Below are positions 54,272 to 61,882 of a stretch of 64,000 nt of DNA, piece by piece. The stretch's first letter is position 1. Every line of letters begins with the position of its first letter. The position numbers and the translations under genes were made by a program. Where the stretch lies: positions 1 through 64,000 of the forward strand of contig NZ_SIUB01000007.1 in the NCBI RefSeq assembly GCF_004310425.1, read 5' to 3'. The notes beneath the pieces are model-generated. The model had not been told where the DNA came from and searched no databases. It was given only the letters and a program-made list of their open reading frames with translations. The stretch is from Hansschlegelia quercus (lineage in GTDB: Bacteria > Pseudomonadota > Alphaproteobacteria > Rhizobiales > Methylopilaceae).

Positions 54272-54472
54272 ATGACGGCATTCGACGACGAACAGCCGCT
54301 CAAGCTTACGCGAGAGGTCGCGCACAAGGTCGGGCAGGATCTCTCCGCGCTGTCGGTTGACGAGTTGCGTGGGCGGGTCGAGGCGCTTCAGGCCGAGGTC
54401 GCGCGGTTGAACCGCGAGATCGAGGCCAAGTCGGCCCACCGAGGCGCCGCCGATCTGCTTTTCAAACGCTGA
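54272..54472 (+). CDS. DUF1192 domain protein
   Basis: A 66-residue protein that matches DUF1192: SALSVDELRGRVEALQAEVA, then RLNREIEAKSAHRGAADLLF. It is a short coiled coil with a conserved Phe near the end. GGAGG precedes the ATG. The longer upstream frame is unconserved. The family is found next to trcR and rcdA in many alphaproteobacteria by my recollection; function unknown. Confidence 0.9.
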   Translation: MTAFDDEQPLKLTREVAHKVGQDLSALSVDELRGRVEALQAEVARLNREIEAKSAHRGAADLLFKR

Positions 54473-54504
54473 ACGCGGTCGAAACGGAGCGATATGAGCG
54501 AGTG

Positions 54505-54519
54505 TTTACCAGTGATTAA
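54505..54519. promoter_or_regulatory. CtrA-like binding box, one mismatch
   Basis: TTTACCAGTGATTAA fits TTAA-N7-TTAA with one mismatch in the first half. It overlaps the -35 position (TTTACC) of a possible promoter with -10 TCTATG at 54529-54534, as is usual for CtrA-activated promoters. Binding is inferred. Confidence 0.45.
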
Positions 54520-54537
54520 CCTTTCCGGTCTATGAAT

Positions 54538-54637
54538 GATGACGTTCAGGTTTCTGGACTTGAGTGGTTCCTGTCCCACTCCGTTTGACGACTCCCTGTC
54601 ATCGACCCTTGGCCGCCCTGTTCGGGCGGCCTTTTTT
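54538..54637 (+). ncRNA. Candidate structured small RNA between DUF1192 and rcdA
   Basis: The 313 bases from 54473 to 54785 hold no convincing coding frame but do hold a terminator with a structured stretch before it. GATGACG (54538-54544) can pair with TGTCATC (54597-54603). Inside it GAGTGG/CCACTC forms a 6-bp hairpin with loop TTCCTGTC, and CU-rich single strands (ACTCCC, CCCTT) remain free. A promoter-like -35/-10 with a CtrA box lies just upstream. It could instead be the 3' UTR of DUF1192. I match it to no named RNA family. Confidence 0.35.
54611..54637 (+). terminator. Rho-independent terminator upstream of rcdA
   Basis: GGCCGCCC and GGGCGGCC form an 8-bp stem around TGTTC, followed by six T. 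It is strong enough to separate DUF1192 or the candidate RNA from rcdA. Confidence 0.93.
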
Positions 54638-54785
54638 CGGTCGGCGTACGGTAACCTTGTTCGCAGGGACAGTGGGGACAAGTGAGCCGATGGTCCGGCA
54701 TTTGCCGTATACCCCTCATTGATGCGACGCTATGGGACCGGTAACGGTGCGGGAACTCGCGTCGCGTTCCGGAGGTTGGCAAGAC

Positions 54786-55310
54786 ATGACGGACACCAAC
54801 GTTAAGTCGGAAGTCGAGGCCGTGTCGTTCGGCGCCCGCCTCGTCGGCTCGGCAGGCTTCGGCTCGCTGTTCCGCGAAGGCATGGGCTTAGTCGAGGAGA
54901 CCGCCGCCTATCTCGACGGCGACGGGCGCTCCGAATCGCGCGAGCTCGGCCGTCCCGAGTCGATCGCCTACGCGACCGAAAGCATGCGCCTCACCACCCG
55001 CCTTATGCAGATCGCCTCCTGGCTGCTCGTGCAGCGCGCGGTGAACGAAGGCGAGATGTCGGCGTCCGAAGCGCGCGACGAAAAGCAGAAGGTGAAGCTG
55101 ACGCCGATCTCCTCCACGCTGTCGCATGACGTTTTCGGCCGGCTGCCGGAGCGCCTGCAGGAGCTCGTCGGGCGCACCGCGCGGCTTCAGGAGCGCGTTC
55201 AGGTTCTCGACGCGCAACTCGACGGCCGGGTTCCGGAGGAGGACCGTCCCGCCGGCAACCCGCTCGAGGGGCAGATGGCGCTGCTGCGGCAGGCCTTCGG
55301 AGGACGCTGA
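54786..55310 (+). CDS. rcdA: Protease adaptor RcdA (DUF1465)
   Basis: RcdA is a ClpXP adaptor that, with CpdR and PopA, directs degradation of CtrA and other cell-cycle proteins in Caulobacter. The 174-residue length equals that of the Caulobacter protein as I recall it. Conserved blocks are SLFREGMGLVEETAAYLDG, AYATESMRLTTRLMQIASWL and LVQRAVNEGEMSASEARDEK, then the helical LQELVGRTARLQERVQVLDA. GGAGG lies ten bases upstream of the ATG at 54786. It is preceded by a terminator, so its promoter must lie at about 54640-54770, where no CtrA box is visible. Confidence 0.93.
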   Translation: MTDTNVKSEVEAVSFGARLVGSAGFGSLFREGMGLVEETAAYLDGDGRSESRELGRPESIAYATESMRLTTRLMQIASWLLVQRAVNEGEMSASEARDEKQKVKLTPISSTLSHDVFGRLPERLQELVGRTARLQERVQVLDAQLDGRVPEEDRPAGNPLEGQMALLRQAFGGR

Positions 55311-55370
55311 CCGCGTCCTGACTGCGCTTCAGCCCTTCCGCCAACTCCGCGGCGATAGGTTCTTCAACGA

Positions 55371-55399
55371 GAAACCCCGGCCGCAAGGACCGGGGTTTC
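55371..55399. terminator. Bidirectional terminator between rcdA and rpmE
   Basis: GAAACCCCGG and CCGGGGTTTC form a perfect 10-bp stem around a 9-base loop. A and T tracts lie within the stem ends, so it can serve both convergent genes. Confidence 0.85.
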
Positions 55400-55435
55400 G
55401 TATGTCTGGCCTCAGGGGTATTCGCCCGCGGCAGG

Positions 55436-55666
55436 TTACTGCTTCGTGACGCCAAGGCCCGCAAAGCGCTTGTTGAAGCGCGACAGGCGGCCGCCGCGGT
55501 CGGTTAGCTGGGCCGAGCCGCCGGTCCATGCCGGATGGGTCTTGGGGTCGATGTCGAGCTGGAGGGTGTCGCCTTCCTTGCCCCAGGTGGAGCGGCTCTC
55601 GTAGGTGGTGCCGTCGGTCATGACGACCTTGATCAGGTGATAGTCGGGATGGATGTCGGCCTTCAT
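55436..55666 (-). CDS. rpmE: 50S ribosomal protein L31
   Basis: A 76-residue L31 of the zinc-free type: [20 protein letters not shown], then [19 protein letters not shown] and [10 protein letters not shown], ending [13 protein letters not shown]. The CxxC zinc motif of zinc-binding L31 is absent. It is a single gene, divergent from the ABC exporter. Confidence 0.96.
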   Translation of the reverse strand: MKADIHPDYHLIKVVMTDGTTYESRSTWGKEGDTLQLDIDPKTHPAWTGGSAQLTDRGGRLSRFNKRFAGLGVTKQ

Positions 55667-55879
55667 CGGTCGTCTCTCGAACAGGCGCCGGCGGCGCGGA
55701 GAACGCGCGGGCGTTCAAAAACTGGGTGATGCTGGGCGCGCCGTATAACCCAAAGCATCCGCGCAGACAACCGCCGGGCCGTCGTCGCGACCGCTGAAGC
55801 CCCTCAGGCTTGCGCCGCCCCGTCGCGGCCCATAAACCACCCGCCATGCTGTCTGGAACGACACCAAAAAAGGTCGCCA

Positions 55880-57706
55880 ATGGCGCGCCGGCGTAAACTC
55901 CCCGAGACGGACGCGGATGCGGCCGCACGACGTTCGCTGAAACCGCTGGCGGCGCTCCGGCCATACGCGCTCGCGTACAAGGGCAAGCTCGCCGGCGCCT
56001 TCGTGGCGCTGGTGGTCGCGGCGGGCGCGACGCTCGCGATACCGATCGCCGTTCGCCGCCTCGTCGATTTCGGCCTGCTCGCCGACCATACCGGCATGGT
56101 GAACTCCTATTTCGCGGCGGTGCTGGCCGTCGTCACCGTGCTCGCGCTCGCCAGCGCCTGCCGCTACTGGTTCGTCACCACCCTCGGCGAACGCGTCGTG
56201 GCGGACCTTCGTAAGGCGGTCTTCGCACATCTGACCACGCTGACGCCGGCCTTCTACGACGCCTCGCGGGCGGGCGAACTGATTTCGCGGCTCACCGCCG
56301 ACACCACCCAGATCAAGTCCGCCTTCGGGGTGGCCGCCAGCCAAGCGCTGCGCAACCTGTTTATGTTCGTGGGCGCCGCGATCATGATGGCGGTGTCGAG
56401 TCCAAAACTGTTCTCGCTGGTGATCGTCGCGATCCCCGTCATCGTGCTGCCGCTGGTGGCTTTCGGCCGCTCGGTGCGCCGCCGCTCGCGAACGGCGCAG
56501 GATACGCTCGCCGGCGCCTCGGCGCTCGCCGGCGAGGCGCTGGGCGCGATGCGCGGCGTGCAGGCGTTCAACGGGGAGCGGGCGATCACGCGGCGCTTCT
56601 CCGCCCTCGTCGAAGGCTCATACGAGGCCGCGGCGCAGGCCATCAACGCGCGCGCGATCCTGACGGGCGTCGGCATCTTCCTGGTTTTCGCCAGCGTCGT
56701 GGCCGTGCTCTGGTGGGGCGCGAACGACGTGCTCGCCGGCCGGATGACCCCCGGCACGCTCGGCCAGTTCGTGCTCTATGCCGTGTTCGCGGCGGCCGCG
56801 ATCGGCGAGCTCTCGAACGTTTGGGGTGAGATCAGCCAAGCTGCGGGCTCGGCGGAGCGGCTTCAGGAATTACTCGACACCAAGGCCGCCGTTCCCGAAC
56901 CTGTCTCGCCGAAGAGTCTGCCGCGACCGGCATTGGGTGCGCTCGCCTTTGAGAACGTGTCGTTCTCCTACCACGCCGATCCCCTGTCCCGAACGCTCGA
57001 CCGCATCACACTGTCCGTCGCCCCGGGCGAGACTGTCGCGATCGTCGGCCCGTCGGGCGGCGGCAAGAGCACGCTGTTCCACCTCGCGCTACGCTTCTAC
57101 GACCCGCAAGCGGGCCGCGTGACGATCGACGGGGTAGATCTGCGCGAGACTTCCGTCGCAGAAGCCCGTTCGCGCGTCGCGCTCGTGCCCCAGGACCCCG
57201 TCGTATTCGCGGCCACGGTCAGGGACAACATCCGCCTTGGACGCGAGGATGCGAGCGACGCCGAGGTCGAGGCCGCGGCGCGGCTCGCCGGCGCCGACCG
57301 CTTCGTAGCGTCGCTTCCGCAAGGTTATGAGACGCCCGTCGGCGAGCGCGGCGTCACGCTTTCGGGCGGGCAGCGCCAGCGCGTAGCGCTCGCTCGCGCG
57401 CTGTTGCGTGACGCCTCCGTTCTGCTGCTCGACGAGGCGACTTCCGCGCTCGACGCCGAAAGCGAGACGCTGGTGCAGGAGGCGCTCGCCACCACGCGGC
57501 GGGGCCGCACGACGCTCGTCATCGCCCATCGCCTAGCAACCGTGCTCGCGGCCGACCGCATCGTGGTCGTCGACGCCGGCCGCATCGTGGAGGAGGGGAC
57601 GCACGCTGAGCTGGTCGCGCGGCGCGGCCTCTACGCCCGCTTGGCCGAGCTTCAGTTCGGACCCGCCGGGGAGACGCCGAGGCGGCTTGGAGCGGTGCTG
57701 GGCTGA
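55880..57706 (+). CDS. MsbA-related ABC exporter (membrane and ATPase half-transporter)
   Basis: A 608-residue half-transporter: six membrane segments in residues 25-310, with the exporter loop RAGELISRLTADTTQIKS. The ATPase has Walker A as GPSGGGKST (near 393), the signature LSGGQRQRVALARALL, Walker B VLLLDEATSALD and the switch IAHRLAT. It fits the MsbA-related group common in Alphaproteobacteria beside rpmE. It acts as a homodimer; substrate (lipid, drug or polysaccharide precursor) is unknown. Confidence 0.93.
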   Translation: MARRRKLPETDADAAARRSLKPLAALRPYALAYKGKLAGAFVALVVAAGATLAIPIAVRRLVDFGLLADHTGMVNSYFAAVLAVVTVLALASACRYWFVTTLGERVVADLRKAVFAHLTTLTPAFYDASRAGELISRLTADTTQIKSAFGVAASQALRNLFMFVGAAIMMAVSSPKLFSLVIVAIPVIVLPLVAFGRSVRRRSRTAQDTLAGASALAGEALGAMRGVQAFNGERAITRRFSALVEGSYEAAAQAINARAILTGVGIFLVFASVVAVLWWGANDVLAGRMTPGTLGQFVLYAVFAAAAIGELSNVWGEISQAAGSAERLQELLDTKAAVPEPVSPKSLPRPALGALAFENVSFSYHADPLSRTLDRITLSVAPGETVAIVGPSGGGKSTLFHLALRFYDPQAGRVTIDGVDLRETSVAEARSRVALVPQDPVVFAATVRDNIRLGREDASDAEVEAAARLAGADRFVASLPQGYETPVGERGVTLSGGQRQRVALARALLRDASVLLLDEATSALDAESETLVQEALATTRRGRTTLVIAHRLATVLAADRIVVVDAGRIVEEGTHAELVARRGLYARLAELQFGPAGETPRRLGAVLG

Positions 57707-57711
57707 ACGGC

Positions 57712-58122
57712 GTGGAGATCCTCGTCGTCGATCCTCCTTCTCAGTCCGATCGTGACGCCATCGTCCGGCCGCTCGTGGCCTTCAACGAAGCGACCGTCGG
57801 ACCCTCGGGCTTTCGGCAGATCGCCATCCTTCTACGCGACGCCGGGGAGACGCAGGGCGGCCTGTGGGCGAAGGCGAGCTTCGGCTGGCTCTATGTCGAG
57901 CTGCTGGTGGTCCCGGAGGAGGCGCGGGGGCAGGGGCTGGGCGCCAAACTGATGGCGCGGGCCGAGGACGAAGCCCGCAAGCTCGGCTGTCGCGGCCTGT
58001 GGGTCGATTGCTTCACGCCGATGCGCGGCTTCTACGAAAAGCTCGGCTACGAGGCCTTCGGCGCGATCCCCGACCATCCGGAAGGGGTGGAGCGGGTGTT
58101 CTTGAGGAAGACGCTGTCCTAG
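57712..58122 (+). CDS. GNAT family N-acetyltransferase
   Basis: A 136-residue GNAT protein. The acetyl-CoA loop is LLVVPEEARGQGLGAKLMAR (motif V-x-x-x-x-R-G-x-G), followed by GLWVDCFTPMRGFYEKLGYE. GTG at 57712 gives the start of the conserved domain, five bases after the ABC transporter stop, so the genes are co-transcribed. The acceptor is unknown. Confidence 0.9.
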   Translation: MEILVVDPPSQSDRDAIVRPLVAFNEATVGPSGFRQIAILLRDAGETQGGLWAKASFGWLYVELLVVPEEARGQGLGAKLMARAEDEARKLGCRGLWVDCFTPMRGFYEKLGYEAFGAIPDHPEGVERVFLRKTLS

Positions 58123-58153
58123 CTGCCTCGGCCCGAGCCGATGCTTCGTCAGC

Positions 58154-59176
58154 TCAACGCTCGGTGAGCTTCAGCTCGATCCGGCGGTTGCGGCGGAAGG
58201 CGTCCTCGGTCTGGGCGGTGTCGAGCGGCTGGAATTCGCCGAAGCCTGCTGCGACGAGGCGGTTCGGCGGTATGCCCTTGGTGATCAGATACTGCACCAC
58301 CGCAATGGCGCGGGCCGATGACAGCGCCCAGTTCGACGGGAAGGCGTTTCGCGTCGGGCGGATGTCAGTGTGGCCGTCGACGCGCATCACCCAATTGATG
58401 TCCGGCGGGATCTCCGCCGCGAGTTCGTTGAGGGCGGCGGCGATCTTGTCGAGCTCGGGCTTAGCGGCGTCGTTGAGTTCGCCTTGGCCGGCAGCGAACA
58501 GCACTTCGGACTGGAACACGAAGCGGTCGCCGACGACACGGACGTCCGGCCGATCGGCTAGGATCTCGCGCAAGCGGCCGAAGAAGTCGGAGCGATAGCG
58601 GGAAAGCTCTTGCACGCGCTGGGCAAGGGCCACGTTGAGACGGGATCCGAGGTCGGCGATCTTGGCTTGGCTCTCGCGGTCGCGGCTTTCGGAGGCATTC
58701 AGCGCGTCCTCAAGCGCGCCGATCTGGCGGCGCAGCGCAGCGATCTGCTGGTTGAGCAATTCTACCTGAGTCAGCGCCCGGCCGGTCGCCTCCTTCTCCT
58801 GGTCGAGCTGGGCGGTCAGCGCCTCCGCGCGGCCGCCTTCGGCGCGCGCCCGATCGGCGCCGCTCGCGGCGTCGCTGCGCAGCCGGTCGCGTTCGCGTTC
58901 GGCGGCGGTCAGGCTCGCCTGCAGGCCGGCGAGTTCGTCCTTCGACGAGCGCGAGCCCGCGCGCTCAAGGGCCAGAAGTTCCGTCAGCTGCGAGATCTGG
59001 GCGTTCAGCCGTTCGAGCGCGGTGTCCTTGCCGGTGACCTCGCGGCCGAGCAGGAACTGCGCGATCATGAAGACCGTGAGCAGGAAGATGATGACCAGCA
59101 GCAGCGTCGACAGCGCGTCGACGAAGCCCGGCCAATAGTCGACCGGGCGGTAGCGCCTGCGAGCGCTCAGCGCCAT
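58154..59176 (-). CDS. MotB/OmpA-like peptidoglycan-binding protein with membrane anchor
   Basis: A 340-residue protein. Residues 18-45 (FVDALSTLLLVIIFLLTVFM) form one membrane helix whose Asp at residue 20 lies where MotB has its proton-carrying Asp. A long coiled coil follows (residues 50-200). The C-terminal OmpA domain, with ADRPDVRVVGDRFVFQSEVL, VDGHTDIRPT and ALSSARAIAVVQYL, binds peptidoglycan. It forms a pair with the MotA/ExbB-like gene immediately upstream. Confidence 0.88.
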   Translation of the reverse strand: MALSARRRYRPVDYWPGFVDALSTLLLVIIFLLTVFMIAQFLLGREVTGKDTALERLNAQISQLTELLALERAGSRSSKDELAGLQASLTAAERERDRLRSDAASGADRARAEGGRAEALTAQLDQEKEATGRALTQVELLNQQIAALRRQIGALEDALNASESRDRESQAKIADLGSRLNVALAQRVQELSRYRSDFFGRLREILADRPDVRVVGDRFVFQSEVLFAAGQGELNDAAKPELDKIAAALNELAAEIPPDINWVMRVDGHTDIRPTRNAFPSNWALSSARAIAVVQYLITKGIPPNRLVAAGFGEFQPLDTAQTEDAFRRNRRIELKLTER

Positions 59177-59192
59177 AGCGCGCGCTCCGCTC

Positions 59193-60197
59193 TCACGAGG
59201 TCCTCTCGCGGCTCTCCAGCACGCGTTCGAGCAGGGCCCTCATCTCAGCCTGCTGGCTCGCCTGCGCCTCGACCCAGTCCCGGATCATCTGCTGCTCGGA
59301 GCGCATGTGCTTCACGAGACCCTGGATGCCTTCCGCAAGATGGGAGGTGGCCTGGTTCGCGGTCTTTGTGCCGGAATCCGACATGACGGTCGCGAGCCGG
59401 TCCATCGCCGCCGCAAGCTGCGGCGTGGCCTCGCCGCGGAAGCTCCGCGACGGCGAGACCTCGTCGAGATCGGAGCTCGCGGCCGCGACCGCCGCCAACC
59501 AGTCCTCGAGCTCGTTGTGAAAGCGGTTCTGCGCCTGCCCGGCCTGAAGGTCGAGGAAGCCGAGGATCAGCGAGCCCGCGAGGCCGAACAGCGATGCGGA
59601 GAACGAGGTGCCCATGCCGGCCAGCGGCCCTGCAAGGCCCGACTTCAACTCCTCGAACAGAACGGAGGTGTCCTGGCTGCCGCCGCCTCCGAGCGAGGAG
59701 ATAACGTTCGAGATTGACCCGACCGTCTCCAGCAGGCCCCAGAAGGTGCCGAGCAGGCCGAGAAAGACGAGCAGGCCGGTGAGATAGCGGCCGATCTCGC
59801 GCGCCTCGTCGAGGCGGGTGCCGATCGAATCAAGGATCGAGCTCATTAGCGCCGGCCCGATCGGCGCGACGCCGATGCGGTCGCCGAGCAGCGAGGCCAT
59901 GGGCGCGAGGAGCTTCGGTTGTTCGCGCAGCGCGAGGCCGGGTTCCGACATGCGGAAGGCGTTGACCCAACGCACCTCGGGGAAGAGACGGATCACCTGC
60001 CGGAACGTCAGCAGCACGCCGATGACGAGAACGGCGAAGATCAGCCCGTTGAGGCCGGGATTGGAGACGAAGGCGCGCGCGATTTGTTGATTGAGGATCA
60101 GCGCCACGAAGCCGGCGAGCGCGAGAAAGATCAGCATCCGCAGCAGGAACACCCGCGGCGACGACATCTTGTAGGGATCGAGCTCGGAAAGTGACAT
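59193..60197 (-). CDS. MotA/TolQ/ExbB-type proton-channel protein
   Basis: A 334-residue protein with about four hydrophobic segments: two near the N-terminus (VFLLRMLIFLALAGFVALIL) and the MotA/ExbB pair GLLVFLGLLGTFWGLLETVG and SFSASLFGLAGSLILGFLDL. A helical tail of about 100 residues follows. ATG at 60197 opens the conserved MSLSELDPYKMSSP. With the OmpA protein it could form a proton-driven complex that anchors to peptidoglycan. No flagellar or Tol gene is adjacent. Confidence 0.87.
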   Translation of the reverse strand: MSLSELDPYKMSSPRVFLLRMLIFLALAGFVALILNQQIARAFVSNPGLNGLIFAVLVIGVLLTFRQVIRLFPEVRWVNAFRMSEPGLALREQPKLLAPMASLLGDRIGVAPIGPALMSSILDSIGTRLDEAREIGRYLTGLLVFLGLLGTFWGLLETVGSISNVISSLGGGGSQDTSVLFEELKSGLAGPLAGMGTSFSASLFGLAGSLILGFLDLQAGQAQNRFHNELEDWLAAVAAASSDLDEVSPSRSFRGEATPQLAAAMDRLATVMSDSGTKTANQATSHLAEGIQGLVKHMRSEQQMIRDWVEAQASQQAEMRALLERVLESRERTS

Positions 60198-60305
60198 TGC
60201 GCCGGCCGGTTCGAAAGCGTGTCTGACGGAAGATACACCACGCTTTCGAGGCCTGAGAAAGTGCCTCACTGCGACACCAAGGACCGATACTGAGCCGCTC
60301 GAGCT

Positions 60306-61421
60306 TCAGCTGCGCTGCTGGCCTTCGTTGGGCTTCGCGAAGACCCTGCGCGTGCGGTTTACGGCTCGGGCTGCGCCGCCACGCTCCTTCACACCCATCG
60401 GCTCGAAGAGCGGCTGGTGTCGAGGCGTCGTAACGGCCGGCGCCTCGGCGCCGACCAGCGCGGCCACGATGTCGGCTGCAACGGCGCGCGGCGTCGCCTC
60501 GGCGATCTCGACGAGGTCGAAGAAGCGCGGCACGGAGCGCGCGATCTCGGGCTGGCAGACGAGGATCGCACGAGCGATCGCTTCGCTCTGGAGGCCGGCC
60601 GCCCTGAGCAGCATGACGAAAGCTTCACCGCTCGGCTCGGTCGCAAGCCAGCCGGCGTCGGCGGGCCGAAGGCCGAGCGCTTCGGCCAGCGCATCGGCGA
60701 CAGCTTTGCCGCTGCCGCTCGCAGCGGCGATCTCGACTGCGCTCGCGTCTACGAAATCGTGCGAGCGGGAGACGCCGGCGCGATGGCGAGCGCCGAGCGC
60801 CTCCCGGATCGCCGCACGGCGTTCCCGAACCGCGTGAAGATAAAGAGGGGCGAGCGCCGCGTAGTCGATGTCCTCGCGGCCCAGCAACGCGACCGCAAGC
60901 GTCGGCGACCGTAAGGAACGGGTGACGAGCGCGGGCAGCGTCGTCTCTCCAAGCGCCGCCGCAGGGTTTGCGACGAGCGTCTCAGCCACGATGTCTTCAT
61001 CGTGGCTGGCGAGGATGCGGGAAAGATCGGCGTCGATGTCGGGCCGGGACGCGACCGCGACGACGGCCGCGGTGGAGCCATCGAGAGCGATGTTCATCGC
61101 GGTCTTGCGCGAGAGGCCGGGATAGCGCGCGATCACGGGCGCGCTGACCGAGATCATGTCGGAGAGCAGGCGCTCGATGATCGAAGGCGGCGTGCGCATG
61201 TCGCCGGCGAGCTTCGTCGCGACGATTTCACGGGTCTCGGCGTCGACGACGTCGAGCAATTGGAGAGTCAGCTCCTCGTAACGAACGATTTCCTCCGGCG
61301 CGTGGTGCGCTTTCTGGATGAACAGGTCGGTCAGTACGCGCAGCAGGATCGGCCGGACATCGACGCCTTCCTGACGGGATAGGCTCTCGAGCGTCTCGAC
61401 CGGCAGCAGATCCTCACTCAT
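60306..61421 (-). CDS. DUF2336 domain protein
   Basis: A 371-residue soluble protein of the DUF2336 family, built of helical repeats: DMRTPPSIIERLLSDMISVS, then PVIARYPGLSRKTAMNIALD and DIDADLSRILASHDEDIVAE. A basic C-terminal tail ends the protein. The molecular function is unknown; the family is restricted mostly to Alphaproteobacteria. A CtrA-like box lies 73-87 bases upstream of its start, so cell-cycle control is possible. Confidence 0.86.
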   Translation of the reverse strand: MSEDLLPVETLESLSRQEGVDVRPILLRVLTDLFIQKAHHAPEEIVRYEELTLQLLDVVDAETREIVATKLAGDMRTPPSIIERLLSDMISVSAPVIARYPGLSRKTAMNIALDGSTAAVVAVASRPDIDADLSRILASHDEDIVAETLVANPAAALGETTLPALVTRSLRSPTLAVALLGREDIDYAALAPLYLHAVRERRAAIREALGARHRAGVSRSHDFVDASAVEIAAASGSGKAVADALAEALGLRPADAGWLATEPSGEAFVMLLRAAGLQSEAIARAILVCQPEIARSVPRFFDLVEIAEATPRAVAADIVAALVGAEAPAVTTPRHQPLFEPMGVKERGGAARAVNRTRRVFAKPNEGQQRS

Positions 61422-61493
61422 CGCATGTCCGATGCTGGCGTGACGGGGCGACCGGAGACGCCATCGAGTTGCGCGACGGTAGGAAGATCATGG

Positions 61494-61508
61494 TTAGCGA
61501 AGCGTTAA
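61494..61508. promoter_or_regulatory. CtrA-like box upstream of the DUF2336 gene
   Basis: TTAGCGAAGCGTTAA matches TTAA-N7-TTAA with one mismatch. It lies about 73 bases before the DUF2336 ATG on the minus strand. Confidence 0.4.
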
Positions 61509-61583
61509 TTCAGAGCTTTCGGCCCGTGCGTCGTGTGGCTCAGCCGCAACGAAATGGCTTCCCAGGCGGCCAACCTGCAGTCG

Positions 61584-61598
61584 GTAACTCCTCGTTAA
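61584..61598. promoter_or_regulatory. CtrA-like box upstream of the small-protein gene
   Basis: GTAACTCCTCGTTAA matches TTAA-N7-TTAA with one mismatch. It lies about 93 bases before the ATG at 61691, in the same 269-base divergent region as the box at 61494. A TGGGCG/CGCCCA hairpin at 61633-61648 sits between this box and the start codon. Confidence 0.35.
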
Positions 61599-61690
61599 CC
61601 AAGGGGACCCTTCAATCTGAACAGAAGGCCCGCTTGGGCGACGACGCCCAGGGCCATAGGCGAACCTGACCCTTCGAGGGGGAGGACGAC

Positions 61691-61882
61691 ATGGGCCTTG
61701 TGCTCGCATTCCAGACCGCGCCGCGTCCGGCGTCGCGTCAGCCGCAACGGCGGCCGGCCGCCGACCGTCCGCAAAGCGCCGACATCCTGTTCTTCACCGG
61801 CGTGCGCTATGAGCGCCCCGCCGGAGAAGGCTCATCGCGTGGCGCTGGCTTGGCGCCGGGTGGCGTTCCGAGCTCATCGTGA
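61691..61882 (+). CDS. Small conserved-looking hypothetical protein
   Basis: A 63-residue protein with GGGGGAGGA before its ATG. The start GLVLAFQTAPRPASRQPQRR and the core SADILFFTGVRYERP resemble small rhizobial proteins of similar form that I recall but cannot name. The final 20 residues are Gly/Ser-rich. It overlaps the lipoprotein gene by four bases. Confidence 0.65.
   Translation: MGLVLAFQTAPRPASRQPQRRPAADRPQSADILFFTGVRYERPAGEGSSRGAGLAPGGVPSSS

Noticed and set aside
58154-60197. Zorya-type phage defence system (ZorA/ZorB-like pair)
   Set aside because: The MotA-like protein has no very long tail and no ZorC, ZorD or ZorE gene is adjacent; DUF2336 and ordinary envelope genes surround it.
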